Source of the DNA: Peptococcaceae bacterium
Lineage (GTDB): Bacteria > Bacillota > Peptococcia > DRI-13 > PHAD01
Direction of reading: 5' to 3'
DNA length: 64,000 nucleotides
Assembly: GCA_024655825.1 (NCBI GenBank)
Contig: JANLFJ010000002.1
Location: 62,001-126,000, forward strand
Part shown: positions 43,830 to 52,099 of the stretch, one piece after another
Layout of the letters: every line of letters begins with the position of its first letter
Numbering within the stretch: position 1 is the stretch's first letter
Translations under genes and position numbers: made by a program
Notes under the pieces: model-generated
Told to the model about the DNA's origin: nothing
Database searches by the model: none
Seen by the model: only the letters and a program-made list of their open reading frames with translations

Positions 43830-44837
43830 TCAATGTTCGCCAACAGATTTTTTCAACAACCTGCAAACCTCAGGCATCATTTGATCATCTAAAGGCCAGG
43901 CAGTATTGTCCATTTCAAAAAGCCGCAGGCTATCTTGCACGTCTTCAAGCGCTTTCCTCGCTCGCTTTCCAACCTTAACCATAACGACTTCCCTGCATAC
44001 TTTAAGCTCGATGCTGGAAGGAAAAATGGCGAGCCCCTTTTCAATCGCCTCCATGATTTCTTCATTGGCGTACTTTTGACTTTCAATCATCGTCATGACT
44101 TTACTGATGTGTGTAAACCGCAGGTATGTCTCCTTCCTAAACGAATTGTATTGTAAGGCTGCCTCCAGGTGAAACATGGCCTTTTCCCAGTCCCCGGCGA
44201 GCCGGTGCATGTCGGCGAGATAAAAGTGTATCTCCCCGTCAGCGGAGTCTTTTTTCAACTCCTTTAAAAGCAAGGAAACGTTTCTTCCATATTTATTTTT
44301 ATCCTTCATTTTCTCCTGGTCGTAGCCGCTATGAAAAATGCCGACCTCGCGCCGGTAATCGGCGCAGCTCAACTCTCTTTCCGCATGGAACAGGTACTCG
44401 TGAACCGGGCGGCGGTAACGTATCCGGCTGTCGTTTTTAAAAATCCTGGCAACGCCTCCCCCGTAAACCGGCCCGTTCTCCTGGATGCCCAGGTTATACA
44501 AGGCGCAAAGAAGCACATCTTTCGTTTCGGCTGCCAGCGCTTTTTTGAGCCATGCCGCATCGGCCCGCAAATACTCGTCGGCGTCAAGAAAGACAACCCA
44601 ATCGCCCTTTGCTTGCTCCAGGGCATAATTGCGGGCTGAGGAAAAATCGTCGGCCCATTTAATACGGTGGATTTCCGCGCCGTGTTCCCTTGCTATCTCC
44701 AGCGTCCCGTCTCGCGAACCGGTATCGACCACCACCAGCCGGTCCGCCACTTCGCTTAGGCTTGACAGGCACTCGCCCAGCGTTTTTTCGTCGTCCCGGG
44801 ACATTACGCATCCGGTTATTGTCATCTGCAGCCTCAT
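43830..44837 (-). CDS. GT2 glycosyltransferase with TPR-like C-terminus (SunS-like)
   Basis: 335 residues from the ATG at 44837 (GAAGG eight bases upstream). GT-A core: TGCVMSRDDEKTLGECL, VVVDTGSRDGT, DFSSARNYAL and the metal motif FLDADEYL; then HSGYDQ typical of the SunS/WaaE-like group. Residues 185-330 are helices with a TPR repeat (IHFYLADMHRLAGDWEKAMF). SunS, of this build, glycosylates a RiPP precursor. Here the gene follows the candidate precursor gene on the same strand, so peptide glycosylation is a natural idea, but cell-surface roles also exist in this family. Confidence 0.85.
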   Translation of the reverse strand: MRLQMTITGCVMSRDDEKTLGECLSSLSEVADRLVVVDTGSRDGTLEIAREHGAEIHRIKWADDFSSARNYALEQAKGDWVVFLDADEYLRADAAWLKKALAAETKDVLLCALYNLGIQENGPVYGGGVARIFKNDSRIRYRRPVHEYLFHAERELSCADYRREVGIFHSGYDQEKMKDKNKYGRNVSLLLKELKKDSADGEIHFYLADMHRLAGDWEKAMFHLEAALQYNSFRKETYLRFTHISKVMTMIESQKYANEEIMEAIEKGLAIFPSSIELKVCREVVMVKVGKRARKALEDVQDSLRLFEMDNTAWPLDDQMMPEVCRLLKKSVGEH

Positions 44838-44860
44838 CTCGCTTGCCTTCAATTAAAAGC

Positions 44861-44886
44861 AACCCACCTGTAGATGCAGGTGGGTT
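44861..44886 (-). terminator. Intrinsic terminator/attenuator between precursor and glycosyltransferase genes
   Basis: Perfect ten-pair stem AACCCACCTG/CAGGTGGGTT with a six-base loop, followed on the minus strand by GCTTTTAATT. It lies 27 bases after the precursor stop. Such a partial terminator would make precursor mRNA more abundant than enzyme mRNA. Confidence 0.8.
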
Positions 44887-44912
44887 CAAGGTCACAGTTC
44901 ATATATGCTTGT

Positions 44913-45029
44913 TTACCCTACCGGGGACGGTCTGGGGTGTCCGCTCCGCAAAGTTACCTCCCTGAGCTGTTCATGTTTAACCAGGCTGGGCTTTATATAT
45001 CTCTTTTTTTTACTTTCCCTTTTTTGCAT
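44913..45029 (-). CDS. Candidate RiPP precursor peptide with lasso-type leader
   Basis: 38 residues from an ATG eight bases after GGGAGG. The leader is basic, then has Tyr-x2-Pro-x-Leu-x3-Glu-x-Leu-x3-Thr (YIKPSLVKHEQLREVT), which keeps the spacing of the lasso leader rule YxxPxLxxxGxFxxxT; Glu and Leu replace Gly and Phe. The Thr should be the residue two before the cut, leaving the core RSGHPRPSPVG. The core has no Asp or Glu for a lasso ring and is rich in Pro with two Ser. A consensus-like promoter, a terminator behind it and B1/B2/kinase genes across the strand support it. Confidence 0.75.
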   Translation of the reverse strand: MQKRESKKKRYIKPSLVKHEQLREVTLRSGHPRPSPVG

Positions 45030-45114
45030 TTCGGTTTCCTCCCGATTTTTATTAAGAATAATAGGCATAAGTTTAGAATATGCCGGTCTTTTCTTCGTCT
45101 GCCTGTATATTACT

Positions 45115-45143
45115 ATAATACCAGTAAGTTTAGTTTTTTTCAA
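45115..45143 (-). promoter_or_regulatory. Promoter of the candidate precursor gene
   Basis: Minus strand TTGAAA (45143-45138) and TATTAT (45120-45115) with a 17-base spacer. Start near 45108, giving a leader of about 80 bases. Confidence 0.7.
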
Positions 45144-45220
45144 TCTTTTTTACTTTTCATTATATTACATATTAATGCTTAAGGTATTCAGGGGCCATAA
45201 ACGTTTTATACACGGGGCAA

Positions 45221-45319
45221 AAACAGGCTGGCGGTCGGGACTAACTATCGGCAAGCTTATGCGCAAGCCAGCTGCAAATGCCGCCTCGCCAGCCCAAAGG
45301 AACAACCGCCAGCCTGTTT
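45221..45319. repeat. 99-bp element with 15-bp perfect inverted ends
   Basis: AAACAGGCTGGCGGT (45221-45235) and its exact complement (45305-45319) enclose 69 bases. The inner part carries a second CGCCAGCC (45286-45293), so the left arm has two competing partners. T runs follow on both strands. It lies between the ECF S-component gene (ending at 45387) and the precursor promoter. It could be a two-way terminator, a structured RNA or a small mobile element. Confidence 0.6.
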
Positions 45320-45386
45320 CTATTTTTCCCTTTTCCCCGGACCATATGACGCGGCAAGCCGTGCAGATATTGCCTGGTATGGCATA

Positions 45387-45875
45387 CTATCCCTTCTTCA
45401 ACCAGCTGAGGGCTTTCAATAACACCAGCGCCAGGACGCCGCCGCCCAGGGCGGTAAAAAGCTGCGGGGTGGTGAGCATATCCACGATTTTAGGCGGCAG
45501 GTTGATTTTCAGCAGCAAGGGCAGCAGATAATATACCCCCAGCGTCATTACGCCATATTTGGCCACTGCGGCGGCAATCATGCCCAGGTAAGGGTTTTTG
45601 GGCAGGTAGCCGAAAACCAGGGCCAGCGTGACGTTTCCCAGGATAATCACCGGTACGGCAGGAGCCAAAGGCATGATCCCGAAAGCGAAAGCAATAACCG
45701 GTGTGCACAACCCGATCAGCGCGGCGCTGACCGGGCCTATCAGACTCGCGGCCAGAAAAAGCAGGGCATTGACAACCGGTCCCGTGACAAACTGCGGCAT
45801 CCTGACGCTTTGCACGGCAATAGCCAGCGCTAGAATTAAAGCGCTGCGGGTAATCATTTTTGTGGTTATTTTCAT
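45387..45875 (-). CDS. ECF transporter S component, substrate unknown
   Basis: 162 residues, six hydrophobic helices, with an N-terminal basic MKITTKMITRSALILALAIA segment and an Ala/Gly/Pro-rich first half, as in ECF-type vitamin-capture subunits. No ATPase or T subunit is adjacent, so it would share the cell's common module. It is followed upstream by the TM1266-type gene with only 50 bases between, which suggests a cofactor precursor linked to hydrogenase. GGGAGG ten bases before the ATG. Confidence 0.75.
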   Translation of the reverse strand: MKITTKMITRSALILALAIAVQSVRMPQFVTGPVVNALLFLAASLIGPVSAALIGLCTPVIAFAFGIMPLAPAVPVIILGNVTLALVFGYLPKNPYLGMIAAAVAKYGVMTLGVYYLLPLLLKINLPPKIVDMLTTPQLFTALGGGVLALVLLKALSWLKKG

Positions 45876-45925
45876 AATCCAAACGACCTCCCGTTAAAAT
45901 ACAAAACTTTCAATTCAGCCGGGCT

Positions 45926-46180
45926 TCAACCTTCGCTTATCTTGGTCAAAGCCGATTTGACAATAACCCCTTTTAAACTTCCCAGTTTTCCCGTCAAGGC
46001 CCCGATTTCGTCCGTTGTTCCATCAACTATTAACGAAATGACGGAAATCCCTCTCTTGTTGTACGGTACGCCCATACGCCCGACGATGCACTCGCTGAAT
46101 TCGCTTAAAACAGCATTCAGCCGCGGCACATTTTCCTTGCTTTTGACCACTATCCCCACCACGCCGAGCCTTTTTTCCAT
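45926..46180 (-). CDS. TM1266-family putative regulator of the iron-only hydrogenase system
   Basis: 84 residues with the whole-length family pattern: RLGVVGIVV, a central CIVGRMGVPY, GISVISLIVDGTTDEIGALTGKLG and a final Val-Lys-Ser-Ala. It is an ACT-like small fold. Members are found with hydE/hydF/hydG maturation genes; none is in this window. GGAGG lies nine bases before the ATG. Confidence 0.9.
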   Translation of the reverse strand: MEKRLGVVGIVVKSKENVPRLNAVLSEFSECIVGRMGVPYNKRGISVISLIVDGTTDEIGALTGKLGSLKGVIVKSALTKISEG

Positions 46181-46376
46181 ACTGTCATTCCTCCATCCAT
46201 TAAAAATGAAGAAAGACTACCTGCCGAAGCGACCGAGCCTCACGGGTAATCTTTATTGAACACGCGCATAATTATGATTCCCCCTTTATCTCAGGTTATC
46301 CCTCAACTGCAGGGACCGTTTTAATTTTCCTTTCCTGTCGGCCAGCATGCCTCCATGTCCGGATAAGTTTATTATA

Positions 46377-46997
46377 CTATAGTTTTATAAGTTTTGTTAC
46401 CCCCAACAGCAAGATTATGCCGCCTGGAAGCAGGCATAATTCATTTCGCAGCCCGCCGGCGGCAAAATTTTTGCCGATAAAAAGCCCCAGGGAAACGAGT
46501 AAAAACTTGCTGGCGGCCACGACAACCGGCGTCCAGAAAGGATCGAACCCCGACAGGGCGGCGCCAAAACCCGCTCCTAGGGCATCCATCGCCAGGGCCG
46601 CGCCCAAAAGCGCCGCCTCTTTCAGTTCGATCGTCCCCGAACGGTCCAGGTCGGCCTCGGCAGGTTCTTTCAGTATACTGATGGCCAGTCCGAGGCCCGG
46701 CAGCCTGAAGTGGTAAATCCGTGCCGGTACAAGGTATAGGATAAAATTCTGCATGATGATCCAACCGCCGAGCACGATTAAAAAAAGGCCGCCCGCAATG
46801 CTGGCCAGCCAGGCTGGCAAGAATGAGGCCACCGCGCTCCCGGCCAGCATGGAAACCGCCACGGCCGCCGCCGAAGACAAGCAAATGACTGCAAAAGAAA
46901 GCACGCGAATTTTTATCTTCTGAAGCCCGTAAGAAAGCCCTACCCCCAAACCGTCCAGGCTCAGAGCCAGTGAAAAAAGAACCGTCGTCCAGAACAA
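46377..46997 (-). CDS. ytaF: Sporulation membrane protein YtaF
   Basis: 206 residues with five to six helices in the MntP/YtaF arrangement: SLALSLDGLGVGLSYGLQKI at the N-terminus and a second half-repeat ALAMDALGAGFGAALSGF. It starts at a TTG after AGGGGGAA. YtaF is made during endospore formation; its presence supports a spore-forming host. Between 46180 and 46377 I see no gene. Confidence 0.88.
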   Translation of the reverse strand: MFWTTVLFSLALSLDGLGVGLSYGLQKIKIRVLSFAVICLSSAAAVAVSMLAGSAVASFLPAWLASIAGGLFLIVLGGWIIMQNFILYLVPARIYHFRLPGLGLAISILKEPAEADLDRSGTIELKEAALLGAALAMDALGAGFGAALSGFDPFWTPVVVAASKFLLVSLGLFIGKNFAAGGLRNELCLLPGGIILLLGVTKLIKL

Positions 46998-47037
46998 AAG
47001 CTTTTCCCCCTTACTCCGAGTTCTGACTTACTATATG

Positions 47038-50000
47038 TCAAAACTCGCGGGGAGGTGCATTTATTATTTTTTTGCCTTCCGCCACCGCATAGACGGCAGG
47101 TATGACCACCATCGTCAGCAGAGTGGCCACTACCAAACCGCTCATCAGGGATACGGCCATAGGCACAAAGAGTGTGCCGCTCATGGCCAGCGGAATTAGT
47201 CCCAGGACAGTCGTGGCCGTTGTCATGAGAATAGGCCTGAACCGCTTTTCCACTGCACTCCGGCAGGCTTCTTCCATCTCCATGCCCCTTGAACGTTCAG
47301 AATTGATATAATCCAGCATGATAATGGCATTGTTCACCACCACACCGATCAGGCTTACCACTCCCAGGAGGGCCATGAACGAAAGCGGCTGCCTGAAAAG
47401 AAAAAGTCCGATTACAGAACCTATTGCGGAAAGCGGGATGGTGGTCATGATTATCAGCGGCTGCACCAGTGAGTTGAACTGTATCAGCATGATCAGATAA
47501 ATGATCAGGGCGGCAAAAACAGAGGCCGTTCCCAGGTTGCCGAAATGGTACCTTATTTTTTCCCTTTCCCCGTTGAAAACAACCCGGACATCGCTCAAAT
47601 CCAGTCCCCTCAGCTCTTGCTCCAACCGGTCCTCTGTGGTTACCGCGCTGTATCCGGGTTTTACATCGCTCAAAACCTTTATCGTTCTTTCCCTGTTGTA
47701 CCGCTTGATGGTGGGAAGCTCAGATGCCAGCTTGATTTCCGCCACCTGCTTTATAAGCGCCTTGTTTCCGGTCGCCGCCGCCTTTACCGCCAGGTTTTCC
47801 AGCTCCTCCTTGGTTTTGATGTCTCCTTTCACTATAATATCGTATTCTTCGCCGCCCTGCCTGAAAACGGAAGCGGTTTTACCCTCAAGAGCGGCGTTAA
47901 TCTCCCTTTGAATATCAAACCTGGTAAGCCCGAGAAGAGCGGCTTTGCCGGTGTCTATCTCCACCTCGTACTCGTAAAACTCGTCACTGCCGTCGTCCCT
48001 GACGTTGATCGTTCCTTCCATCCTGCCGAGCATTTCTTTCAGCCTTTCTGCTGCGGAAGAAACAGACTCGTAACGCTCACCCGTGACCAGGACCTGCACA
48101 GGCGCCTCCACTGGCTCCGCCAGTTCAAGCTGCTTTACCGTTGCCGTCCCCCCCGCGATTCTCTCATCGAGAACCTGCTGGAGATAATCGGCAAACTCCG
48201 TATTACTGCCAAACCTCTTTCCTTCGCGCAGGTCAAGCTGGATGAGCACCTGCCCGAAGTCCGGCGATTGGATCGCCAAAGGGACGGTCATGAAAAATTT
48301 GGGCAGGCCGGAGCCGACGGCGCTGGTGTATTTCACCACTTCCTTTTGTTCTCGCAAGACCTCCTCCACCTCTTTCACCAGCTCTTCGGTCTTTGACAAA
48401 TCGGCGGCTTTTTCCGCCGAAATATTGATATACACAATGTTTTTATCGTCCTTGGGGAAAAAAACCAGCGGCAGGTTCAGGGCCAATAAAAGAGTAAAAA
48501 CCAGCGCGGCGGCAATAACGGCGAACATCCCCCTTTTTTTCGCCAGCGCCTTGTCCAGAAGCGCTTTGAAGTAACGCCAGAATAAAAAGATTCTCGCTTC
48601 CCTCTTGCCCTTCTTGAAAAAGAGAAAAGCCATGGTGGGTGTAAACAAAAGCGCGACCAGGTAAGAGGCGCTCAAGGAAATAATGACCACCTGGGGAATA
48701 CCCCGAATATAGTCGCCGGCAACCCCCGGCAGGGTTGCCAGGGGAATGTAAGCGGCCACCGTGGTCAGCGTGGATGATAAAACGGGGATAGCCACATCCT
48801 TGGTTCCCAGTACGCAAGCCTGCATCCTCTCTTCTTCCCGGTCCAACCTGACCTGGATGGCGTCGCTGATCACGATGGCGTTGTCTACAAGCATACCAAG
48901 CGCAATTATCAAGCCGGCAATGGTGATCTGGTGGATTTTCAGGCCGAGAAAACCCATCGAGCCGAACGCGATGAGGATGGAAAGGGGGATTGCCGTGGAG
49001 ATGATGCTGGCATTGCGCATCCCCATCCCGAAAAAAACGACCAGCGCCACGATCACCATGCCCAAAACAAGGTTTTTCATAAAATCGGTTACTGATTCGT
49101 GAATATCGCGGGGCTGGAAAATCACCTCATCCACTTTAAGATCCTGGGGAAGCCGCTTCCTCACAGAATCAAGCCTTTCTTTTACTTCCTTTCCCACCAG
49201 GACGATATTCTTATTATCCTGGAAATAGCCGGTCAACAAAACGGCGTTTTCCCCGTTTTCCCTGATCTTGCAGTTGCCGTCTTCATCTTCCAGCGAAACC
49301 CTGGCAATGTCTCTGACCCTTAAAACAGAACCGTTTTCCGGTGACACATCCAGTATCGTGTTCCTAATATCCTCCAGGCTGGTGAATTTCCCCGGAGCCT
49401 GCACGCCAATCTTTGTCCCGCCGTCCTGAATGTTGCCGGGTGGTATCTCCGTGTTTTGCGCCGCCAGGATTTGCGAGACATCTTCCAACGAAAGCCTGGT
49501 CTGGTTGAGGCAGGCCGTGTCTATTTCCACATGAACCTCTTTTTCCTGCTTGCCCGATACTTCGAAACGGGAAACCCCTTTTACGACTGCAAGTTCTTTC
49601 TTGATTTCTTCGGCAAAATAGGCCAGTTCCTCATAAGAATAATTGTCGCCGGAAAGGCTGATGATCATTCCCGCCGTTTCAGCCAGCTCCGTGTTAACCT
49701 CAACGGCGCTGCAGCCTGCGGGCAGTTTTCCCTCCAGGTCATCCATCTTCTGGCGCAATTTGCTCCAGGCCTTTTCGACATCGGCATCGTTTTCCAGCCA
49801 GATGATCACCTTGGAAAGACTGTTCCTGGAATATGACTCGCAGTAGTCAAAACCATTGATCCCGGTAAGTTCGTCCTCGATTTTGCCAGTCACGTTCTTC
49901 TCGATCTCTTCCGGCGAGGCGCCGGGATAAGTAACCGTTATCATGGCTACAGGAACGTTCATATCCGGGTTTTCCTGTTTGGGGATCAGGTAATAGCTGT

Positions 50001-50085
50001 ATAAACCGAATATTACCGCGAGCAGGACAAAAAAAATGGTTACTTTCCTGTTTTCGATCGCTTTGGCGATAACTGCTTTCAACAT
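47038..50085 (-). CDS. RND efflux permease (HAE1/AcrB type)
   Basis: 1,015 residues. Twelve helices with two large extracytoplasmic loops (after helices 1 and 7). Typical motifs are VTYPGASPEEIEKNVT in the first loop, GMLVDNAIVISDAIQ in helix 4 (proton-relay Asp residues) and LLGVVSLIGVVVNNAIIMLD in helices 10-11. It exports hydrophobic compounds with the adaptor encoded upstream, 18 bases away. No outer-membrane channel gene is present, as usual in Bacillota. Confidence 0.95.
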   Translation of the reverse strand: MLKAVIAKAIENRKVTIFFVLLAVIFGLYSYYLIPKQENPDMNVPVAMITVTYPGASPEEIEKNVTGKIEDELTGINGFDYCESYSRNSLSKVIIWLENDADVEKAWSKLRQKMDDLEGKLPAGCSAVEVNTELAETAGMIISLSGDNYSYEELAYFAEEIKKELAVVKGVSRFEVSGKQEKEVHVEIDTACLNQTRLSLEDVSQILAAQNTEIPPGNIQDGGTKIGVQAPGKFTSLEDIRNTILDVSPENGSVLRVRDIARVSLEDEDGNCKIRENGENAVLLTGYFQDNKNIVLVGKEVKERLDSVRKRLPQDLKVDEVIFQPRDIHESVTDFMKNLVLGMVIVALVVFFGMGMRNASIISTAIPLSILIAFGSMGFLGLKIHQITIAGLIIALGMLVDNAIVISDAIQVRLDREEERMQACVLGTKDVAIPVLSSTLTTVAAYIPLATLPGVAGDYIRGIPQVVIISLSASYLVALLFTPTMAFLFFKKGKREARIFLFWRYFKALLDKALAKKRGMFAVIAAALVFTLLLALNLPLVFFPKDDKNIVYINISAEKAADLSKTEELVKEVEEVLREQKEVVKYTSAVGSGLPKFFMTVPLAIQSPDFGQVLIQLDLREGKRFGSNTEFADYLQQVLDERIAGGTATVKQLELAEPVEAPVQVLVTGERYESVSSAAERLKEMLGRMEGTINVRDDGSDEFYEYEVEIDTGKAALLGLTRFDIQREINAALEGKTASVFRQGGEEYDIIVKGDIKTKEELENLAVKAAATGNKALIKQVAEIKLASELPTIKRYNRERTIKVLSDVKPGYSAVTTEDRLEQELRGLDLSDVRVVFNGEREKIRYHFGNLGTASVFAALIIYLIMLIQFNSLVQPLIIMTTIPLSAIGSVIGLFLFRQPLSFMALLGVVSLIGVVVNNAIIMLDYINSERSRGMEMEEACRSAVEKRFRPILMTTATTVLGLIPLAMSGTLFVPMAVSLMSGLVVATLLTMVVIPAVYAVAEGKKIINAPPREF

Positions 50086-50103
50086 GCCAGCCAGTTCTCC
50101 CTT

Positions 50104-51150
50104 CTAAGGCTGGATCGTCACCTTGTCTTTGTCCTCCAGCCTCTTCATTCCCTCCACCACCAGTTTCTCACCGTCTTTCAGCCCGAAGACCATAACCTGC
50201 GTACCCCTGACTGTCCCAAGGGTCACTTCTCTTTTTACCGCTTTCCCTTCCTCAACAACAAAGACAAAGTCCCGGCCGCTTTTCAGGATGCAGGTGATGG
50301 GAATAAAAACGCCGCGTTCTTCCCCCACTTTCAGGACAGCCCGCGCCGCGGCACCGGCAGGAAAATCCTTTCTCTCTATTTCTACTTTCACCTCGTAAGC
50401 GCGGCTCTGCGAATCGGGCAGCTGGGCGATTTCCGTAACCTTGCCCGTCGTTTCGCTGCCGTCAACAATCACCCTTGCCGTCATGCCGGGGCTTATCCTG
50501 CCCACATCCTGCTGCGGCACGCCTACCCGCGCTATAAGGTTTTCGCTTCTCACCGCGACGGCAGGGTAACCCGCAGCCGCAATTTCTCCCTCCTTGACAA
50601 AGATGCCAGCCACAAACCCGTCCATCTCCGTCCTGATTTCGCTGTCATTAAGAATATTCCGTTTGTTTTCCAGGTCGATTTCCGCATTTTTGTAAGCCGC
50701 TTCCTGCACGGCCAAATCAAGCCTTGCCCGGTCGGCATCCTGCCTGGAAATGGCACCGGCCTCCAGCAGCGATTTATACTTTTCATAATTATCCCGCGAA
50801 AACTCGTAAGCCCTTCTGGCCTGGTCCAGGGTATTCTCAGCCGCCTTTACGGCCAGTACAAGCTCCGTGCCGTCGAGGGAAACCAAAAGATCGTTTCTTT
50901 TCACCGCCTGCCCGTCGGAAACCTGGACCCTGCCGACTCTGCCGGAAATTTTAAAGCCGTATTTTTTCAATTTGCCCGGTTGGATGGAACCAACATATTC
51001 AAGATATACCGGGTACGTCTCTTCCTTTAATTCCACCACTTTTACCGGTTTTGTCTTCTCCTTCAGAGCGCTGTCATCAGCCGCACACCCTGAAATGACC
51101 GCACTGCCCGTGATTAACACCAGTAAACCGGCAAACAACGCGCGCCTCAT
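50104..51150 (-). CDS. RND/HlyD-type periplasmic adaptor lipoprotein
   Basis: 348 residues from the ATG at 51150, eight bases after GGGAGGAGG. A signal with lipobox ISGC anchors it; then come the lipoyl half-motif (GRVGRVQVSDGQAVKRNDLL), a helical hairpin (about 90-160), the second lipoyl half and beta-barrel segments ending with VEGMKRLEDKDKV. It links the RND permease to the outside. It follows the TetR gene directly. Confidence 0.93.
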   Translation of the reverse strand: MRRALFAGLLVLITGSAVISGCAADDSALKEKTKPVKVVELKEETYPVYLEYVGSIQPGKLKKYGFKISGRVGRVQVSDGQAVKRNDLLVSLDGTELVLAVKAAENTLDQARRAYEFSRDNYEKYKSLLEAGAISRQDADRARLDLAVQEAAYKNAEIDLENKRNILNDSEIRTEMDGFVAGIFVKEGEIAAAGYPAVAVRSENLIARVGVPQQDVGRISPGMTARVIVDGSETTGKVTEIAQLPDSQSRAYEVKVEIERKDFPAGAAARAVLKVGEERGVFIPITCILKSGRDFVFVVEEGKAVKREVTLGTVRGTQVMVFGLKDGEKLVVEGMKRLEDKDKVTIQP

Positions 51151-51151
51151 A

Positions 51152-51724
51152 TTAAGCGCCTCCTCCCGTTCTGGCAAGAATCCCAAAGACGAAGATGTCC
51201 CGGACCTGTTCAACCAGCTGGTGGGCGGTCATTTCATGCTTCTGCAAGAAATTCAGGTCCAGCAGGTTGTCAAGCGACTTATCGAGAACGGATGTAATAA
51301 CGTCCGGGTGCAGGCACGAATTAATCTCGCCTGTTTTGGCCCCCTGTTCCAGCAGGCTGTATACCAGTTCCTTCTTGAACCTGCGGAATTCTTCCACCTT
51401 GGCCCACTCTTCAGGGAAAAAACGCTGCAGTTCTCCCAGCAGCCAGAGCGGTATCTTGTACTCCGAATAAAGAAAAAAGACGGCGTTGAGCCTGTCAAGC
51501 CACGACTTTGACTTTCTGTCCTGGAACGCCTCTATTGTTGCGGCCCGCTCACTCTTGATATAATCGTCAACCACCGCGCTGACAATTTCCCGCTTGCCCT
51601 TAAAAAACTTGTAAACCGTCTTCTTGCTGATTCCCATAGCCTCGGCGATGCCGTCTATTGTAAATTTTCTGAACCCGTACCGGCCGATTTCTTCGCCGGC
51701 ATGCTGGATAATTCTTTCCTTCAT
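51152..51724 (-). CDS. TetR/AcrR-family transcriptional regulator
   Basis: 190 residues. N-terminal helix-turn-helix IGRYGFRKFTIDGIAEAMGI with SKKTVYKFFKGKREI, the TetR recognition pattern; the C-terminal helical domain binds ligand. Its stop nearly touches the start of the adaptor gene, so it represses its own operon, probably through the palindrome just upstream, and is released by the pumped compounds. Confidence 0.93.
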   Translation of the reverse strand: MKERIIQHAGEEIGRYGFRKFTIDGIAEAMGISKKTVYKFFKGKREIVSAVVDDYIKSERAATIEAFQDRKSKSWLDRLNAVFFLYSEYKIPLWLLGELQRFFPEEWAKVEEFRRFKKELVYSLLEQGAKTGEINSCLHPDVITSVLDKSLDNLLDLNFLQKHEMTAHQLVEQVRDIFVFGILARTGGGA

Positions 51725-51736
51725 GTTGTCTCCTTT

Positions 51737-51764
51737 GGAAACTTATTTGGTTTCTATAGTTTCC
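51737..51764. promoter_or_regulatory. Candidate TetR operator
   Basis: GGAAACT (51737-51743) and AGTTTCC (51758-51764) are an exact inverted pair with a 14-base centre that contains a further GAAAC/GTTTC-type pairing. It begins 12 bases upstream of the regulator's start codon. Confidence 0.6.
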
Positions 51765-51889
51765 TCACTTTCTAATTTTACACTATCTGGTAACAAAGTC
51801 AATCGCAAAGCATAATCCTGGATAAATATTACATAATATATTCCTAAATATTTCGTATTCATCGAATGCCTGCTTTCGCTGCCGCCCAA

Positions 51890-51918
51890 TTGACAAAGCG
51901 TTTGTCCAATTATATAAT
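51890..51918 (+). promoter_or_regulatory. Consensus SigA promoter of the liv operon
   Basis: TTGACA (51890-51895) and TATAAT (51913-51918) with a 17-base spacer. Start near 51925, giving a leader of about 175 bases; I see no T-box or known riboswitch in it. Confidence 0.85.
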
Positions 51919-52099
51919 TATTCCGACATTGGAAATCATAAGGCGTTGCAGGCTTAGAAAAGGCGAGCGCTTTTATATTTTTTGCACCGGCCGAATAAAA
52001 GAATGGGGGTGGTTTGCCGAAAACATTTCCACAACGACGGGTTCGTTACGGCAACAATCATTTAGAAAATAATTGGAAAATAAGGGGAGGTTAATTCTA

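Noticed and set aside
44913-45029. Standard lasso peptide
   Set aside because: The core has no Asp or Glu at positions 7-9 (or anywhere), and no cyclase gene is nearby.
44913-45143. A 76-residue version of the precursor starting at 45143
   Set aside because: That start lies at the promoter -35 element and has no ribosome site; the ATG at 45029 has a GGGAGG at ideal distance.
45180-45330. c-di-GMP (GEMM) riboswitch in the inverted-repeat region
   Set aside because: Only a GGGGCAAA-like piece resembles the consensus; the paired helices and tetraloop are absent, and no plus-strand gene follows.
51925-52099. T-box or amino-acid riboswitch in the liv leader
   Set aside because: No T-box consensus and only a weak AT-rich hairpin with too small a loop near 51960.
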